NCBI GenBank assembly: GCA_936440205.1
Contig: OW387148.1
Location: 26,529,961-26,593,960 of the forward strand
Source of the DNA: Lepidonotus clava
Taxonomy: Eukaryota; Annelida; Polychaeta; Phyllodocida; Polynoidae
DNA: 64,000 nucleotides
Direction: 5' to 3'
The notes beneath the pieces were generated by a model. It saw only the letters and a program-made list of their open reading frames with translations, did no database searches and was not told where the DNA came from. Each line of letters opens with the position of its first letter. Within the stretch, counting starts at the first letter, position 1. Of the stretch, positions 35,855 to 50,800 are shown piece after piece. The position numbers and the translations under genes were made by a program.

Positions 35855-38800
35855 AGAAAGAAAGAAAGAAAGAAAGAAAAACGATTCTAACCTTGGTCTC
35901 GGGAGTAATGAGCGTCTCAAAGACGGCCCTGAACTCCTTGGGGTCGTGGAGACGCAGCTCCTCGGCCGACATGCGGAAGTCTTCCAGCTCGGCCAGGGCC
36001 TGCTCGGCGCCCCCCGGGGTGTTACACTTGTCGATGGGCTGGGAGGCCAGGATGTCCACCCCCCGCGTGCACCACTTGTTGGCCTGGAGGATAAGATACG
36101 GATAGACTTAGTGGAAAAATAATAATTGTAGTAAACAGCTTTCTTTTTTTACGTTATTTATTAAGATTTAACAGGTCCATGCTTACAATACAAGAATATG
36201 TTCGATTCTAGTCAGTTGGATAGTATATGTAGGTTGTCCTTCTTTTATTACTGCAATAAAATCCATGCATGTTTAACTCTTTGAAAATTATTAATAACAA
36301 AATTGGTGGTTCAGAAAAAGATGCCTCAATATGTCTATGTCACAAGAGAAGAATAACTAATAATGCTATTCTATATACAATTGCATTGAGGTTCCGGAAA
36401 GATACTAATAATTTCATATAATTTAACAATGAAAATAATTATATATACATATATATATAAAACAAACACCAATATTGCGTCTATCCTGGGTACTTCAACG
36501 TCATGTGCACACCATCTATAGATAGCCCCTGAGCAGCTCACCTTCTCGATCCTGTCGTGCAGGTCCCGGGACCGGTTGAGCAGGTCGTAACGTGCTCGCA
36601 CCATCTCCTTGTACTGCTCACACATCCTCTGCAGCTCGATACACTTTGGTCGGATACAGTCCACCGCATAGTGCTCGTCCTCTATGAGCTGTTTGCCCGT
36701 AGCCTCGAGCTGCTCCGCCCGAGCTAAGTCCTCCTGAAACGTCAATTTAATTAATCAGTGGTAAATACACTCTGGGTAGGTACATTAAGTTGTATACTGT
36801 TATTCTTCAGTCAGTTGTTTGCCAAAGCTATGACTTCCTAGATCTAGGACCATAATAATGCGGGAGAAAAAAAATGAAATTCTAGGATGGTCACTACAGC
36901 CTGGGGTTTGAGATAAAGTCATAAACCACAGAACTTGGGCTAAATTCAAAACGAAGACTAAAGGCCATATTACACTGCACGTCTGATCACGTTTGCTTTT
37001 GGTCGCGTTGCCCAACGTCTCTGATTTGTGTTATTTTACGGACATGTTTGTAAATTCCCGACGCGAGCTGGGTCCCCAAAGTGTGCCAATGCGACCCAAC
37101 GCATGCCCAAACACGCAGTATAATATACTTTGCATTGGGTGGCATTGGGACCCAACGCGACCTAACACATAGTGTGATATGCTCTTAAGACAGCTCCAAC
37201 GCGAACCAGACGCTTTGGGCAAAGCGACCCAACGTGTCTGTCTACCTAACGCGTAGTATAATTAGGGCTTAATTCTGGAATCGTATACAATTCAGGGATA
37301 TATATGTAAATCTTTAAACTTAGATCTGACTTACTTTGCTGTCCTCCTCGAAGTCTGCGAGTTCCTTGAGCAGGTTCTCGACCCGGGAGAGGGAGTCGCC
37401 GGACTCGGACATGGCGTCAAACATCCTCAGCTGACGCTCCACGATGTACTGGGTCTGAAACGGTGGAGTCATAGGACAATATTAAGGATGGAGTCTTTAA
37501 ATGGAGTCAGAGGTATGGAGTCAAACAACCTTAGAGGACACTCCACGATGTACTAGGTCTGAAATAGTGGAGTCACAGGACAACATTAAGGACAGAATCT
37601 TTAAAATGGAGTCAGAGTTATCGAGTTAAACAACCTTAGATGACGCTCCACAATGTACTGGGTCTGAAACGGTGGAGTCATAAGACTACATTAAGAATGG
37701 GTCTTTAAATAGAGTCAGAGGTATGGGGCAACACATCCTCAGTCATGGAGTCATAGGAAAGCTTTTAAGACGGAGTCAAATGGGGCTTGAGTTATAAAGT
37801 CAACCAATCTCAATTGATGATTTTAAATCTACAAGGTCTTAAACAATGGAATAACAATATAATTTTTGAAACGGACCCAAACAATAGTCATTAGAAAGGG
37901 TCACGTAATACCGACTAGTGGCTGCACATTGATATTATTTAGGGCTTCGTGAGATACCACGACATTTCTAAGAACTAGCCAATATAAGTAAACAGCTGTT
38001 AAAGCCTTTATTAAGGAGAATGATGTTACAGGTAGTTGAACCGCATTAGTACATAACCTCTGTGAATGATGAAATTTTGGGCAAACGTTATAGTTCACCA
38101 CCTGCAGCCTGTCATAGAATTTCAAGTCTTTAACCAATCACCACAAGTATACAAAGTATGGGACTAGAAGAGTTCAAATAACAGTATACATCATTAATTT
38201 CTTTGCGTCATTTCCTTTTGGAATCAATCTTATCTGCTTATTGATATCAAATAACTGGTCAATTGCAATGCCGTTTGCTCGCAACCTCTATGGCCCATCA
38301 CAGTAGCATTTTACGTCTGTCTGGTGCACCATATACACCTACATTCTCCTTTAATAAGAAGAAGAGACAGAGAAGGTCTCTACTTCCTGAAGGAGTCTAA
38401 TTTTTTACCCCTACCTAACATGAGGCTAAAATACTTAGACCAGCATCTTTGAGGAGAGATGTGTGAATTGGTCTCACACAACGAAGAGGCCAGTCTCAGC
38501 AGCCGAGCCTATGTTAGGTTGGGGTAAGAAATTAGACTCCTTCAAGAAGAAGAGACCTCCTTTGTCTCTACTTCTTGTAGAAGGAATGTGAGGTCTCTTC
38601 TTCATATAGAAGGAGAGCGTAGGTGTATAGGTTGTCTTCGGCCGCTTGCTGGGAATAATAGTTATTACACCAAATTAAATAATCCTGGGATTCAGTATCA
38701 TTTTGCTCACCTGTTTGAAGTCCTCCTCAAACTTGCGCAGCTGCAGACACTGCTGCAGGCGGTTCTCGTGCTGGCCCCAGAAGTCATCAAAGTTTCTCTC

Positions 38801-41800
38801 AGTCTCCTCCAGCTGCACCAGCAGTCTGAAAGGACATCAAGATACAACGTCTGAGATACAGAATTTTAGCTAGCTAGAAAACCGATGTGTTTGGAATCTA
38901 TTGAGAGACTTTATAGATGTAATAATTGTAAAAGCGTTCATTCCAATCCCCTCAAACTGGACTAGAAGCCTGGGCGTGAATGAAAATAAGAATTTTGAGG
39001 AAAAGGTGTCGACATTGCAACACTGAATGATACAAGTATGTAGAAACAACAATCAAAGGGTAGATAATATTTAAACCATCCATCACTAAAGATGACCATT
39101 TAATGCGTAAATCAGTGTTCCTCTGTACCCTCAAGCTGAACTAGCTTGTTGACATTATAGGACTATAAAACAAGAAGTATGAGACAAAAATCCGAAATGA
39201 CCCATTGTGATTTATAAAAGTGCTACTTCTGGTACGTAAATGGCTTTCGACATTATACGGAAATATTATTTCCATATAATGTCGATATTACATTATTATA
39301 ATGTAATAGGGCCTACTGCATTGATTAACCTGCTTCTCAAGGTGATTATTGATACGCGTGACTAATCGCGACGATAATTTCAATGAGAAAACAGTATATT
39401 GCATAGCCCCGTTCCATATTGTAGCAAATAACCCCTTCTCTTTCAACACCATATAGAGTCAATGTGTTTGTCCCTGTAAAGTAACGAACCCACTAATAGA
39501 TTTGCCGACCTTTCAAAGCTCTGTAATTCTAGTTAATACCCCTAGCTATTGGGTAGCCAGCCCATTCCGAACCCTACCGAAGTACTCTATAATCCATCGG
39601 TGAACCAACAAATCACAACAACATTTGGGAGGACTAAGGTAGATATTATTGGGGCTCGTGATGGAAGGGTCCTTATTTTCTGTGTCAAATTTAAAGGGAG
39701 TCAAAACCAATATGAATGACAGAAATGTCAAAAATTTCAAAACTCAGATAATTATAGAAATATGTTAGACAAGTTTAGTTGAAGTCAATGGTAGAGTATT
39801 AGCTGTAAAAACTAGCTCAAACCAAAGTAGAATTCCATGAGAGGTGGTAATATTTCCATTTGTTTGTAAACAAACCCCATTTTTGCAGATCCACATTAAT
39901 TCAGTTGAGTACCTGACACATGTTTTCAATGATTTTTCGACCATATTTTATGGTTTAGATTTTTTACAATGGCCACAAATAGGCTCAAGTAAAGGATTTC
40001 CATGATTATTTGAGTTTGGACAATTCTGTTGAATTTATTGGTTTTGGCTCCCTTTAAGAAATACCTTTGTCGCCTGTCATCATCTCCAGATATACCAATG
40101 TCCCCAGTTGAATTTCAGAAATGGCTGCGTTTGCAATATCGAATTTAAAATAACCGTGTCACCTATCATTGTCATTTTATAGATTTGCGATGCTGCATGT
40201 TAAATTTAAGAAATTGGACAGCCGACTGTTGCGTTGTCGAATTTAGGGGTGTAGACTCATATTATTACCTTGTACCCAATGGACGTCCCCTTGCCTCAGG
40301 GTAACATGGGAAATGTCGAACATCAGGGCCGACTGATGACTAGGTACGGGGTAAATGGGGACGGATTTTAGAACTTAGAAACTAGACAGACTAAATAGAA
40401 ACTAGACAGGCTAAATAGTATCGGACATTTTACCAGTAAGCAATAATGTAATTAAGAATGATATATTTTAGACACACAGGTATACTATTACACTGACTAT
40501 TATGTCAATAGTTATATCTAGAATGGAGTACTAGCTAAACACTTTTAAATTGGAATCAATTGGATAACAGTGATGGTAACATGTCATGTTACAATCGAAT
40601 TTCCTTGTAGATTTAAACTTAGGTCTAAGTATTAATCTTTCAAGAGATTAGCATAGCCTAAGTCTACAAGGCCTAAAAGGTTATAGTTCCCTCCAACATA
40701 AACATAGTCCATAGAACTTATGTAGACTAATAGGCCTAGGTATTCGGTGAAATCCATAGTTCCTATCTGTTGTATTCTTACATCAGTACAGGTATATGTG
40801 GATGATAGGAACATCATCACAAGGCGTTATGATGGAATATTGTTGTTGTTACCAGTTGTACTGAATAGGAAGTATTATAGAAGTTAACTGTATAGGGCTA
40901 TAGATGAGTGGAATTCTATCCCTTCTGTCTTGAGAAACCCATTTTCTAAGACCTCCTTTAAGAAATCAATAGAATTGTCTTTTTTAAATCCCTATGTTTG
41001 AATTTATAAACTCAAGTAGTATTTCATTTGTGAATTATGATGTAATTACTCCCTCTATCATATGTTTCATTTTTGTTCATCTATGTTCACTAATGTGTAC
41101 TCATAAATGTGTCTTCACCTGCCTGTACAAAATGAATGTAAATCTGAGTATGATCAAAATTGGACTGCCTACTTATGTATTTGCAACTTGAGAGGGAAGG
41201 GAATTAAAATCGTCTATGACGATCCCTCAACCCTAAATAAAAAATCAATAAAAAGAAAAGAACAAATACTACTTGACTGTTTTATGCGTCTACAGTGGGA
41301 AACAACAGGTGTTGGGGCAGTCTGGTCATCTCAGCTTCGGTTTGGTCCGTCGTCATGACAACACTTGGCATCGGTCGCTGGTACCCGTCAGGTAAAGCCA
41401 TACAGCGTTACGTGTGAGGTACCAGCTTGGCAATAGATAACTCCTTATATAGTATGCATTAATCCTAAAAACACCTTTAAAATATCTTAATTTTCAGTTG
41501 AGAATTATCCATCCGTCCTGACGTCAGTTATACTCTCAACAAGAGATCGCTGTAAGCATAATTATGTCTAGAACTACTTCAATTGGTTAGACTCAGAGAT
41601 ATTCGCTAATTATTTTCTTTTTAATTCGTTTATTTATAATGAAACAATTGATTAGCAAATCAATGCTAGTTTACATCAAGATCCAGTATTAAATTTCATA
41701 GGTGTAAGCCCACATTTGAATACAAATGATGCTTTTTGAATGGTCTGCAGAAAGTGAGGCCCTACTGAATAACAGTTACTAGCACAGTTAAAAAAAAAGA

Positions 41801-44800
41801 AAGCCCTGTACAACGGTATTCTATATGTTATCATGAACGTTGTAAAAATGATAGCTCATATATGAAGGTCCCTTTAGCTCTCTGTCTGAAAAGCATTACC
41901 TTGTGCAGTCTGGAAAGAACCTTATAGGGTTGGCCAGACGTTAAACTACCCAACAAACAAACAAACCCTGTTTGAAATATATCACGAAATCACCTACTGA
42001 TCCTTCTATACAATCTAAATCTGTTAGGGAATCTAAATCTGTTACAAAAATGATTTGTTGAGAAACTGGAATATCACCAACATTTATTTGAAACTCTACC
42101 CATGCTAGACATTAAAGATATGAAGGGACATTACAAATACTGAACTCCTTCCGCACTACGGTGACAACGACGACAGAAGGAACCAAGCCCATATCCAACT
42201 CAGGGAAAGACACATTAAACCTTTGTAATAGGGAAAGCCTTGGGAGAATGGTATAGGCCCTACATATGGGAGGCTAGCTTTAAAGGGAATATCTCCAGTT
42301 TCTCAGATAAACTATTACAATCTAGCTAGAAATTAAAGTTACTAATCATGATTAACTTAAAGATACCGACCTAAAGACCTTCCAAAGTAAGGTCCCCATG
42401 ATGACTGCTAGAATCAGGCCCATGACCTTATGCAGCAAAGTGCTAATGACCTCTGCCACTAGGTTCAGCATCCTGAAGGTCACAAAGGTCAAACAGGTCC
42501 AGAGGCTGAGGGCAATGACCTCACTGTGCTGGTCATACACACTGACCACTCGACTGACCAGTCCACCACTGACCTCCCCGCCCACAGTCATCCATGCAGG
42601 TTACTGTGGGCTATGTTTGCTTCTTCAGGATCCAAAGGTTGTTCTTTCAGATTGATAGGTTTAGTACTTTAAATTTATATTTTGTGTTGATCAGAATAAA
42701 CAAAACCCAATTGTTAATCTTATTCCCACATAGGTCTATATTTGAATGTAGTACTTTTGATGTTGGCCCCTTAAATGATCACATGGAGAATTATTGTTTA
42801 TGTCTAGTTTGATGACACTGATAGACATTGGCTTCTATGTTTTTTCTCATCTTGTTAGAGTATGCCTTGTTTGTCTTTCCTTACACAGCTCAACCTTAAG
42901 GGTCTTGAAGCGCTAACGCATATCTAAAGGCCCCTTAAATGATATCTCTCACTTCAGCTCCTTTGTTGAAGTAATGACTACTTGTAGTCTTTATCCATTT
43001 TGATGGTGATATATTTTTCCTTTTGATTTTGTCTGTTATGGTAAGTTTCCTTGATTCCAGTACATTGGGTCTCCTCATTTCATTCCCTGAATTCCATCAT
43101 GGGCAGAAACATTGCCTGAATCCTTTCCTCCGCCTATGAAAATGTGCTTTCCTGAACCTTGGGGTAGTTCAAGGCATTGATCTACAAGTCCAAGGCCTGC
43201 GAAAGTAATCAGTGTTGGACTGATAACAAAAAGAGGGGAGGAGCACCAACTTTGGGACCCAGCGTCCAGCTGAGCCTCATTCTGGGAGGTAACCATGGCA
43301 ACAGGTAGTTGCCGCAGTGGAATGTAGGGGTCGCTGCGGTGGTCGTTAATAAGTACCCATTGTTTGTTTCTATAGTCAGTTCAAGGTAGAACATCATTGA
43401 GTTCTCAGTGCCAATCTAACCTCCAAATGAAATATTTACCCCTAATTCTGGCATGGGTCCAGTTCTGAGCACGGTCATTCTTATTAACCAGGACTATTAT
43501 AGAAGCTGTCTGGACCACTCCTTTTCACAATGCAATGGGCATAGTTGAAACCCTTTGTCAATGTATGTGCACGGTTTCAAGTCAAAGCCTAACAGAATCG
43601 ATGCTTCTATGAATATTAGCATCATTTATATATTTCAAAAATGGTTGGTTGAACAAAGCTCCGGACTAGCAGTAGGGCTATAGACTGCATCCTACATGAT
43701 GCATTTTTCATGATTCCTGTTTCTATTTCTAACCTCTCCTGATGTCCAATTGCTCCACCAGTTTGATGCCTAACCTTTACATTATGTTTACTATCAAGAT
43801 ACACTTAGTCAGTGATTCAAAGTTCGCATCCAGCTATAACGGATGTTAATGTATTTTTTCTCGTGAAATGTTTTGGTTCGCTTTTTCCTAATCACGGACA
43901 CGTATAATTGAAACAAGTGAAGTTCCTGGTTTGAAGAGGAAAGGCAGGATATGATGATAGGAATTGTTCTTATTTCTCCAAAACGCAGAGACTGATATTA
44001 CTTATATCATTGTAGAAGGCACTGTAGAACTGTCCTTCCTGGTGAATAATAAAAGTCTTGTCTAGTGTCTATTAGACTGCATTTGCATGATCTGTTGAGC
44101 ATGTCTAGTCCTATCAGTGTCTGTGTAAGACACATGCCATGTCCTGATTGTCTGCGGTTTCTGAGCCTGTGCTACCTGTGGAACAAACAAGTCATCAAGT
44201 GGGTGCTTGGGTATTTATAACCTTACAGACCAGACTGCATAGTTTACCTGTTTTGAGCTCATAGGGCGTATACGTAGTTTATTAAGGGTACTATCTGATA
44301 ACCTTTTAATATGTTGACTAAGCTAAAATATGCGGTTCATACCACACATCGTGTAAAAAATGACTAGTTTGACCTATAGGTCAACTGGGTTATCAAAGGT
44401 CTCTAGTAGACCACCGGCTGTTGTGTGTAGGGCCCTGCCTATGGGACCCTGCACATTAAAGAACACCTGCCTCGGTAAAAGTGTAGGGGTATGGTCTCTA
44501 CCTTCTCATAGATTCGATCACCATCACCGCCCTTGATATGACCCTGGCAGTTGATTAGGGCGTAAAGCAACCAATAACCAACCAACCAACCTTTTATAGG
44601 TAATATTATTGACTGATGTGACATCATTGTGCTAATAACTACATAAATAAACAAGTTGAGGGTGTCTGGTGTACTTGCATTGGTCCTATGTCATGTAATA
44701 CCAACAAACAGAGGTCAAATAAAGCAATAGGGCCTAATGACCTCATGTATTCTTGAGGCAATCTAACTCTAAGCCCTCCATAATCAATTTTGTCTTTGCT

Positions 44801-47800
44801 TTTACATCAAGTATCAAAGTATTATATACAAGCTCCTTAGTTTCGTTTTAGAAAAGAGGGGAATATGCAACTGTAATTGCTTTTCTTGCAGTCAAGAAAA
44901 TAGATGCTAGCCATTCAATGGATGGTACTCCGCTTTGCTGGCAATTGCCCTCTTGTGTGAAAGGCGAAAAAGGTTATGGGTAAATTGCTGAGGATTGCAC
45001 GTGTTCAGTATATGCTACACGCAAGATCTATGCATCCTATTGTTTGAATAAGCACTAGGTGTATCTAGCAATACAGACACATACATATCCAAACCGGTTA
45101 TGCATATCATTCTGAAGATATTCATTTGGTAATGTCTTCCAAATTGCCTTATTATATAATATATTGCACATTACCATATAAAGTATTTCATTGCGGTGCT
45201 AGCTTTCAATTGATTGTGTTCACTATGACTAATGACCATCAGATCATAACTGATGCAGTGTATATTGATTAGATCTTAATTGGTTACAATTTAGTTATCA
45301 GGAGTATTTTGGTTGTCCTCACAAGCCATTATTGTGATTGCCTGTATTTGGCAGCCTCTTTTAGCATCCATTGGTAACATTTTGCACTTTTCATTTAGCA
45401 GGCCACATGCCAATTTGGGCCAATATCTGATAATCATATTCCGCTTGACGTTATCAACTCAATGTCAATCTACTGATAAAAATACATCCATGCATATGAA
45501 TGATTTACTGATAAGAGGTAAATCCTCCAGTGCTGATGATGCCTGATGGTAATAGTATTAATGAAACCATTCAGTGTAACTCCATAGGTGTAATAGGTAT
45601 GTAAAGGTGTGCATAGGTGTGATCCAAATATGTATCCAAGGAGTGGTCAGCCTGTTGGTCAGTGTGGGAGGTCAGTCCTGGTCAGTCCTATGGTAATAGG
45701 CCCACCCTGGAGGAGGACACAAACCCTGGAGGAACCGCAGCGTCTCTGTGTCTGTCTGTGCGTCTGGCTGCACGTCCCACTGATACCTGGCAAGTACCTG
45801 GTATGAACCAGCGTTTATCGACTGGTACCAGCCCCCTCCCACCTCTACTTTCCTCCCACCCCATAATCCCCCGTTTTCCGGCCACACCCTCAAAATAAGC
45901 CATCAATGAAAAAGAAAATAAAATCGGTGAAAAAAAGAAGAAAAATCAATTAATCGAAATCCGGAGATAGGCGTCATTGCCCATGACTGGTATGTATACA
46001 CACAGTACGATTGTTCTATTTCTAATAGTAACCTGTTTTAAAGCCCCATACAGCAGCTGTAGTCCTGTTAGCCTAAAGCCAAAACTGTTATTAGGCTTTG
46101 AATAACATTGAGAGTCATAGTGTATACATGTAGGAATGCTATATAGAACCTTTGCAAACACACTATCACATTGTTAACATTTTGAAACACATGTCAATGA
46201 AATATTGATTATTTCATAGAAGATTTACTTCTCATTTCTGTACTGCTAAGTTGTATAATTCTACATGCATACTTTAGGGTAAATATAATATAGATTTATC
46301 GATTTTAAGGCAGGTGGGAAATGAGATATGAAACCCGTTTTAACTGAGCCAGGATTTAACAGCACGTTCCGTACACATTAAAGTAGCCGTAGGCCTACCT
46401 CAAACAGGTTGTTACAGTACATTGTGCTTGGCTGAGTGACCATACACAATAAGCTCACATTGTAATTTCCTTTTTGATGGATTAAAACTATGGTCATCTT
46501 TTAACACTTTTGTGAACTCAGATTTAAGGCCGTATTATACTATGCGTTTTTGAAACGCGTTTTGGTCATTTCAAACGCGTTTTTGCCGACGCGAATAGCA
46601 AACACGAATATCAATGCCCAACGCCAAGTGTAATATATAAAAAAACAAACTAATTGCCCAACCCGACCAAAAACGCGTAGTATAATATAGGTCGCGTTGG
46701 GTCGCGTTGGGTCGCGTTGGCACCCAATGCAACCAAACGCGAAGTGTGATATGATCTTAAAACTCTCCTAACGCGAATCCGTCACGTTTGGCAACGTTAC
46801 CCAACGCGACCCGGCACCCGACGCATAGTATAATTACGGCTATAAAACTACCATTTCTGGACGGGGAGGTATGTCTTGTTACCTTTTATGCAAATATCTG
46901 TTGTAGACTAGATTATAACTGAGAAGAAACCAAAAGCTGTTGTAAGTGTAAAACACATTATATCAAATGGACTTTATAAATGGCAATAACTATCAAACAT
47001 ATCAAAAATCAAATTTCCCAAAGCATGACAACAGGGGGCCATAACTATTGCAATATTGGGTCGATTGAAATAAGAAACGGCCACGAATAGTAGTGGGAAA
47101 AGGTGGGCATAAATACCTAACAGGGAAAAGCTGACATCATCAATTTGTACCTAAATATACCATATCACCTACAATCCATACCATTAAACTATCAAAATCT
47201 ACCCTAACCCTTTGAGTATTTTGTTAACTATAGTGGCGTGGAGTTTGTCGAGCAGTGATCACGTCGCCATAGTGACAGTTTGGGCACGTTTCCATGGGAA
47301 CGTCGACCCTTCCAACAAGTATCCATGTTTTCCCGCCACGAAGAGAGTCGTCTGCTCAGATGAAAACAACTTAAGGTCGCAAAATAAAAGTACTTGTTTC
47401 GTGAAAATATTTCGTACAAACCACCTTTATAACAATAAACATAAAGATAAACATAAATCATTGACACCATCACGTGAACACATTTTGAATTTCATAATTT
47501 CTAGTAATAAAAGTTATAGACTTCTTTGATTGCATAATTAGATTAAATGCTAGAAGTTGATTAATCCCGATTAGCATTTCAAATGACTGATTAAGCCTAG
47601 TAAAGGATAATGCCATGATGGGAAGGATAATCGTTGCCACTTTGTTGTATCACAACTTTGGATAGGCTATTTCACCATGCATATTGGATAACTGATGCAG
47701 TATTATCCTACTCCAGTAGCATATATATACTTTCAATATGAAAGAAGATACGTCTGCTAATTTGAGGTAGTAACAAAACACAGCCTCATTCATCATTGCT

Positions 47801-50800
47801 ATGATTAAGAAGCTAAACCAAGCTCTCAAGGTGACAAATTCTGTAAAAACAATACCTGTTTATGACAATATTGTATTATTTATTTGTTCAAAACGCAAGC
47901 AGCTGGCAAAAGATCGAATGAAAAAAGAAGAAAAGGTAATGAATGTGCATCACTGAAACCCTAATCGTTAGGTTGGTATTACTCATAGAACAACATTGAC
48001 ATAGCCTTAATCAATGCGCATCAATATTCGTCACGCTCACGTTCTGTGTTTCTGTAAAAATGTCAGAGGCCTATATTCAGGACGAACCCCAAAGGCAAAT
48101 AGCATAAACAGCAAAGGATTCGATTCCAATGAAAAAGACCTTCCATTGGCAGTAGTGTTATGCCATATGCTTCTAACATGGCCTACCTTGTGAATTAGGG
48201 GAGAAATATGCATAACCCAAGAATATGTTTATGCCATAAAAGATATGACACACTGATGGTTGGTCGTACTCTAGTTTAAACCTATTGTTCAATAATAAAG
48301 GATGACATCAATGTGTCAGTACTTCAAGGACATTTAAGATCGAGGTCATATACCTTTGAAAACGACCATGCACGGTTGATTGATCAAAGATGTTATTTGA
48401 AAGCATATTTCCTACCTTTGTAAAAAGCATAGTCCCACTGGCAAAGGTGTTGTTGAATTCATAAACCCAGGCACGTATAGTTAGGTATCCATACACAAAA
48501 TGACCAGTCTACCTCCCCACACTTAAGGTGCCTGGAATATTTACTTGTTTAATGGCCGCGACAGAAATATGGCGCGCCATGTGTTAACTGATTTGAAACT
48601 GACGATTCAAGAATGTACCGATTTTTGAGAACTAATCTTACCAAGTTGGGTGATAACGTATCCGTTTCCATATCTATACATTCTAATGAAGAATCAGTGC
48701 TTTAGATTTGATAATCTTCATCCTTTCGATTGTTGTTTACAACCTCTAGTAAACGTTACATGTTATGACCAACTGACATCATAGAGATGTTCCATACTTC
48801 TATATCTATAACTAAATTCATAAAAGTATGGGCGCTTATCTTCTACATCAAGCAAGGTTTTTTTTTTTTGTTTTTTTTTTTTTGTTTATAAAAGTTTGAC
48901 AACACGTTTTATACCTTTTTGGCTAAATTTATATTGCAGACAATACTTTAGAGAAAATACTTTAAGCTAAAACAACTTAAGATAGGCCCTGTCTTCTACA
49001 AAACATTCCTTTGAGATGATAATTACCAATATTATGTGCAATTATATCTTGCAGATCTAAATCTTTTGAGAAATAATTATCATTTTGAATTGATACTTGG
49101 CACCCCATACGACCCCTGCCCCTTTAAACTCTACTCCGCCGTTAAGGGTCTACTCGTGCACATTACGCCCAGGTTCCACCAAGCCTTATATAACCCATTA
49201 TTGCCAATTGGATTGGCGCCTAAATGAATTTTTAACGTCGTAAGTCCCATGGAAAATTGGGTTCAGGAGCCAGGGCAAGGTATGCTCTTACACCGTATTT
49301 ATTAAGACCGGTGGCGGTATATAGGTGTTTATGTATAGGAAAAGGTGTGAGCTGAATTGCAGAATGTTCTTTCACCCTCATGTTAAAACGTAGATGGGAA
49401 AACAAATTGTTTAAATCACTTTGACAGTCTATGGAACAAAGTAGATATACTAATACATGCACTTATGTTATAGATCCTGTGCAGCCATGCGACCATTGTT
49501 TGTATTGCATACAATATTGGTCATCGGTTAATATTTGTACTGAATCTTTTTGAATGAGAAAAAATTGACAGATTGGGACAATAGCAATCATAGGTCTACT
49601 GTCATATTTATCATCATAATCTTGAATTTTCATCTAGATTTGAGCTCATTAACCAATCAACCGACCATCGAAAACAACTGCCTGCATGTAAATAGAATCG
49701 TCCTTTTTTGCCAATGCGAAACTTTATGGTTTTGGGCCACTTACCCTAATTGCTACTCATATATTATTGAGTTTCCTCATTCTCAACCCGAGGAAAGTTT
49801 ATTTTCCATCTACAATTTCCCCCATAAACAACTCAACTCCTTCACCTTGAAACAGAAGAAAACCCCTCTTTCATAGGTACTACTTCTATAACTATTTCGT
49901 ATTATGTTCCTCTATATTGACATTATGTTGCACCACATACAACAACAATGTAGCAGCTGGAACTTAAGCTCAAGGCTCAGCAAAGAGGCGGAAATGATTG
50001 ACTTGACCCACTACTGCAAATTCTGTACTTAATCCCCATGATCTCTGTAATCCCTTAAGGTGATCATTAATGGCGTATATTAAGTCAATCACATGCCCTT
50101 TAAAAAGGCATTCTTCGGGATAGGTGTTGTTAATGGATTAGTGTATTGAAAGTATTGATAATATCTATTCCTTAGGACCTAGATGAGTGATGCTATTAAA
50201 GTGATCATCTAGGTTTATGATTTCTCGTTAACAAATGAACGTTAAATCTATATCTAGTATGTTGAGGTGTGGGCAATATGCAGTCCGTCTAAGTTTAACC
50301 ATAAGGCAGGGAATGTGTCAGAGGGACAGTGCAATTCTGCTACTGAAATAGAAAAATAAGCCTTGAATTTTTGAAGTCATGCTTGCATAATCTAATGATC
50401 ATTGATAATAGAACAGTTTGGTAATCTACAAAATAGCAATCATTATTTCATTGAAATACAATTCAGGAGCTCATATTGTTATAACTACCATTTTACTCAT
50501 AATACCAGTCTAGGTTAAAATATGCGGGAGCTTCGACAGATTTAGACCAAAGGGGGTTGGTTATTTCCCTCTGTTGACACGAGATGTCAGCACCATATCA
50601 AACATGTAGGCATCAACAGTTACTAGCGAATTGCTGAAAGAGGGAAAGAGGTAGTTGTCTACCTCCTCTTTTCCCAATAATTATGAAGAGAAAATCACCA
50701 GAGAAAACATAAAATCTTTACGCAGTGGCCAAACAGCGGATTATGAGTATATTCATTAGGTTAACACAGTAACTTTTAGTTGTATACATGGCTGTGGTAT

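Noticed and set aside
47212-47529. Plus-strand ORF of 105 codons and an antisense ORF
   Set aside because: No recognisable motif; the antisense overlap and Asn/Lys-rich tail suggest chance.
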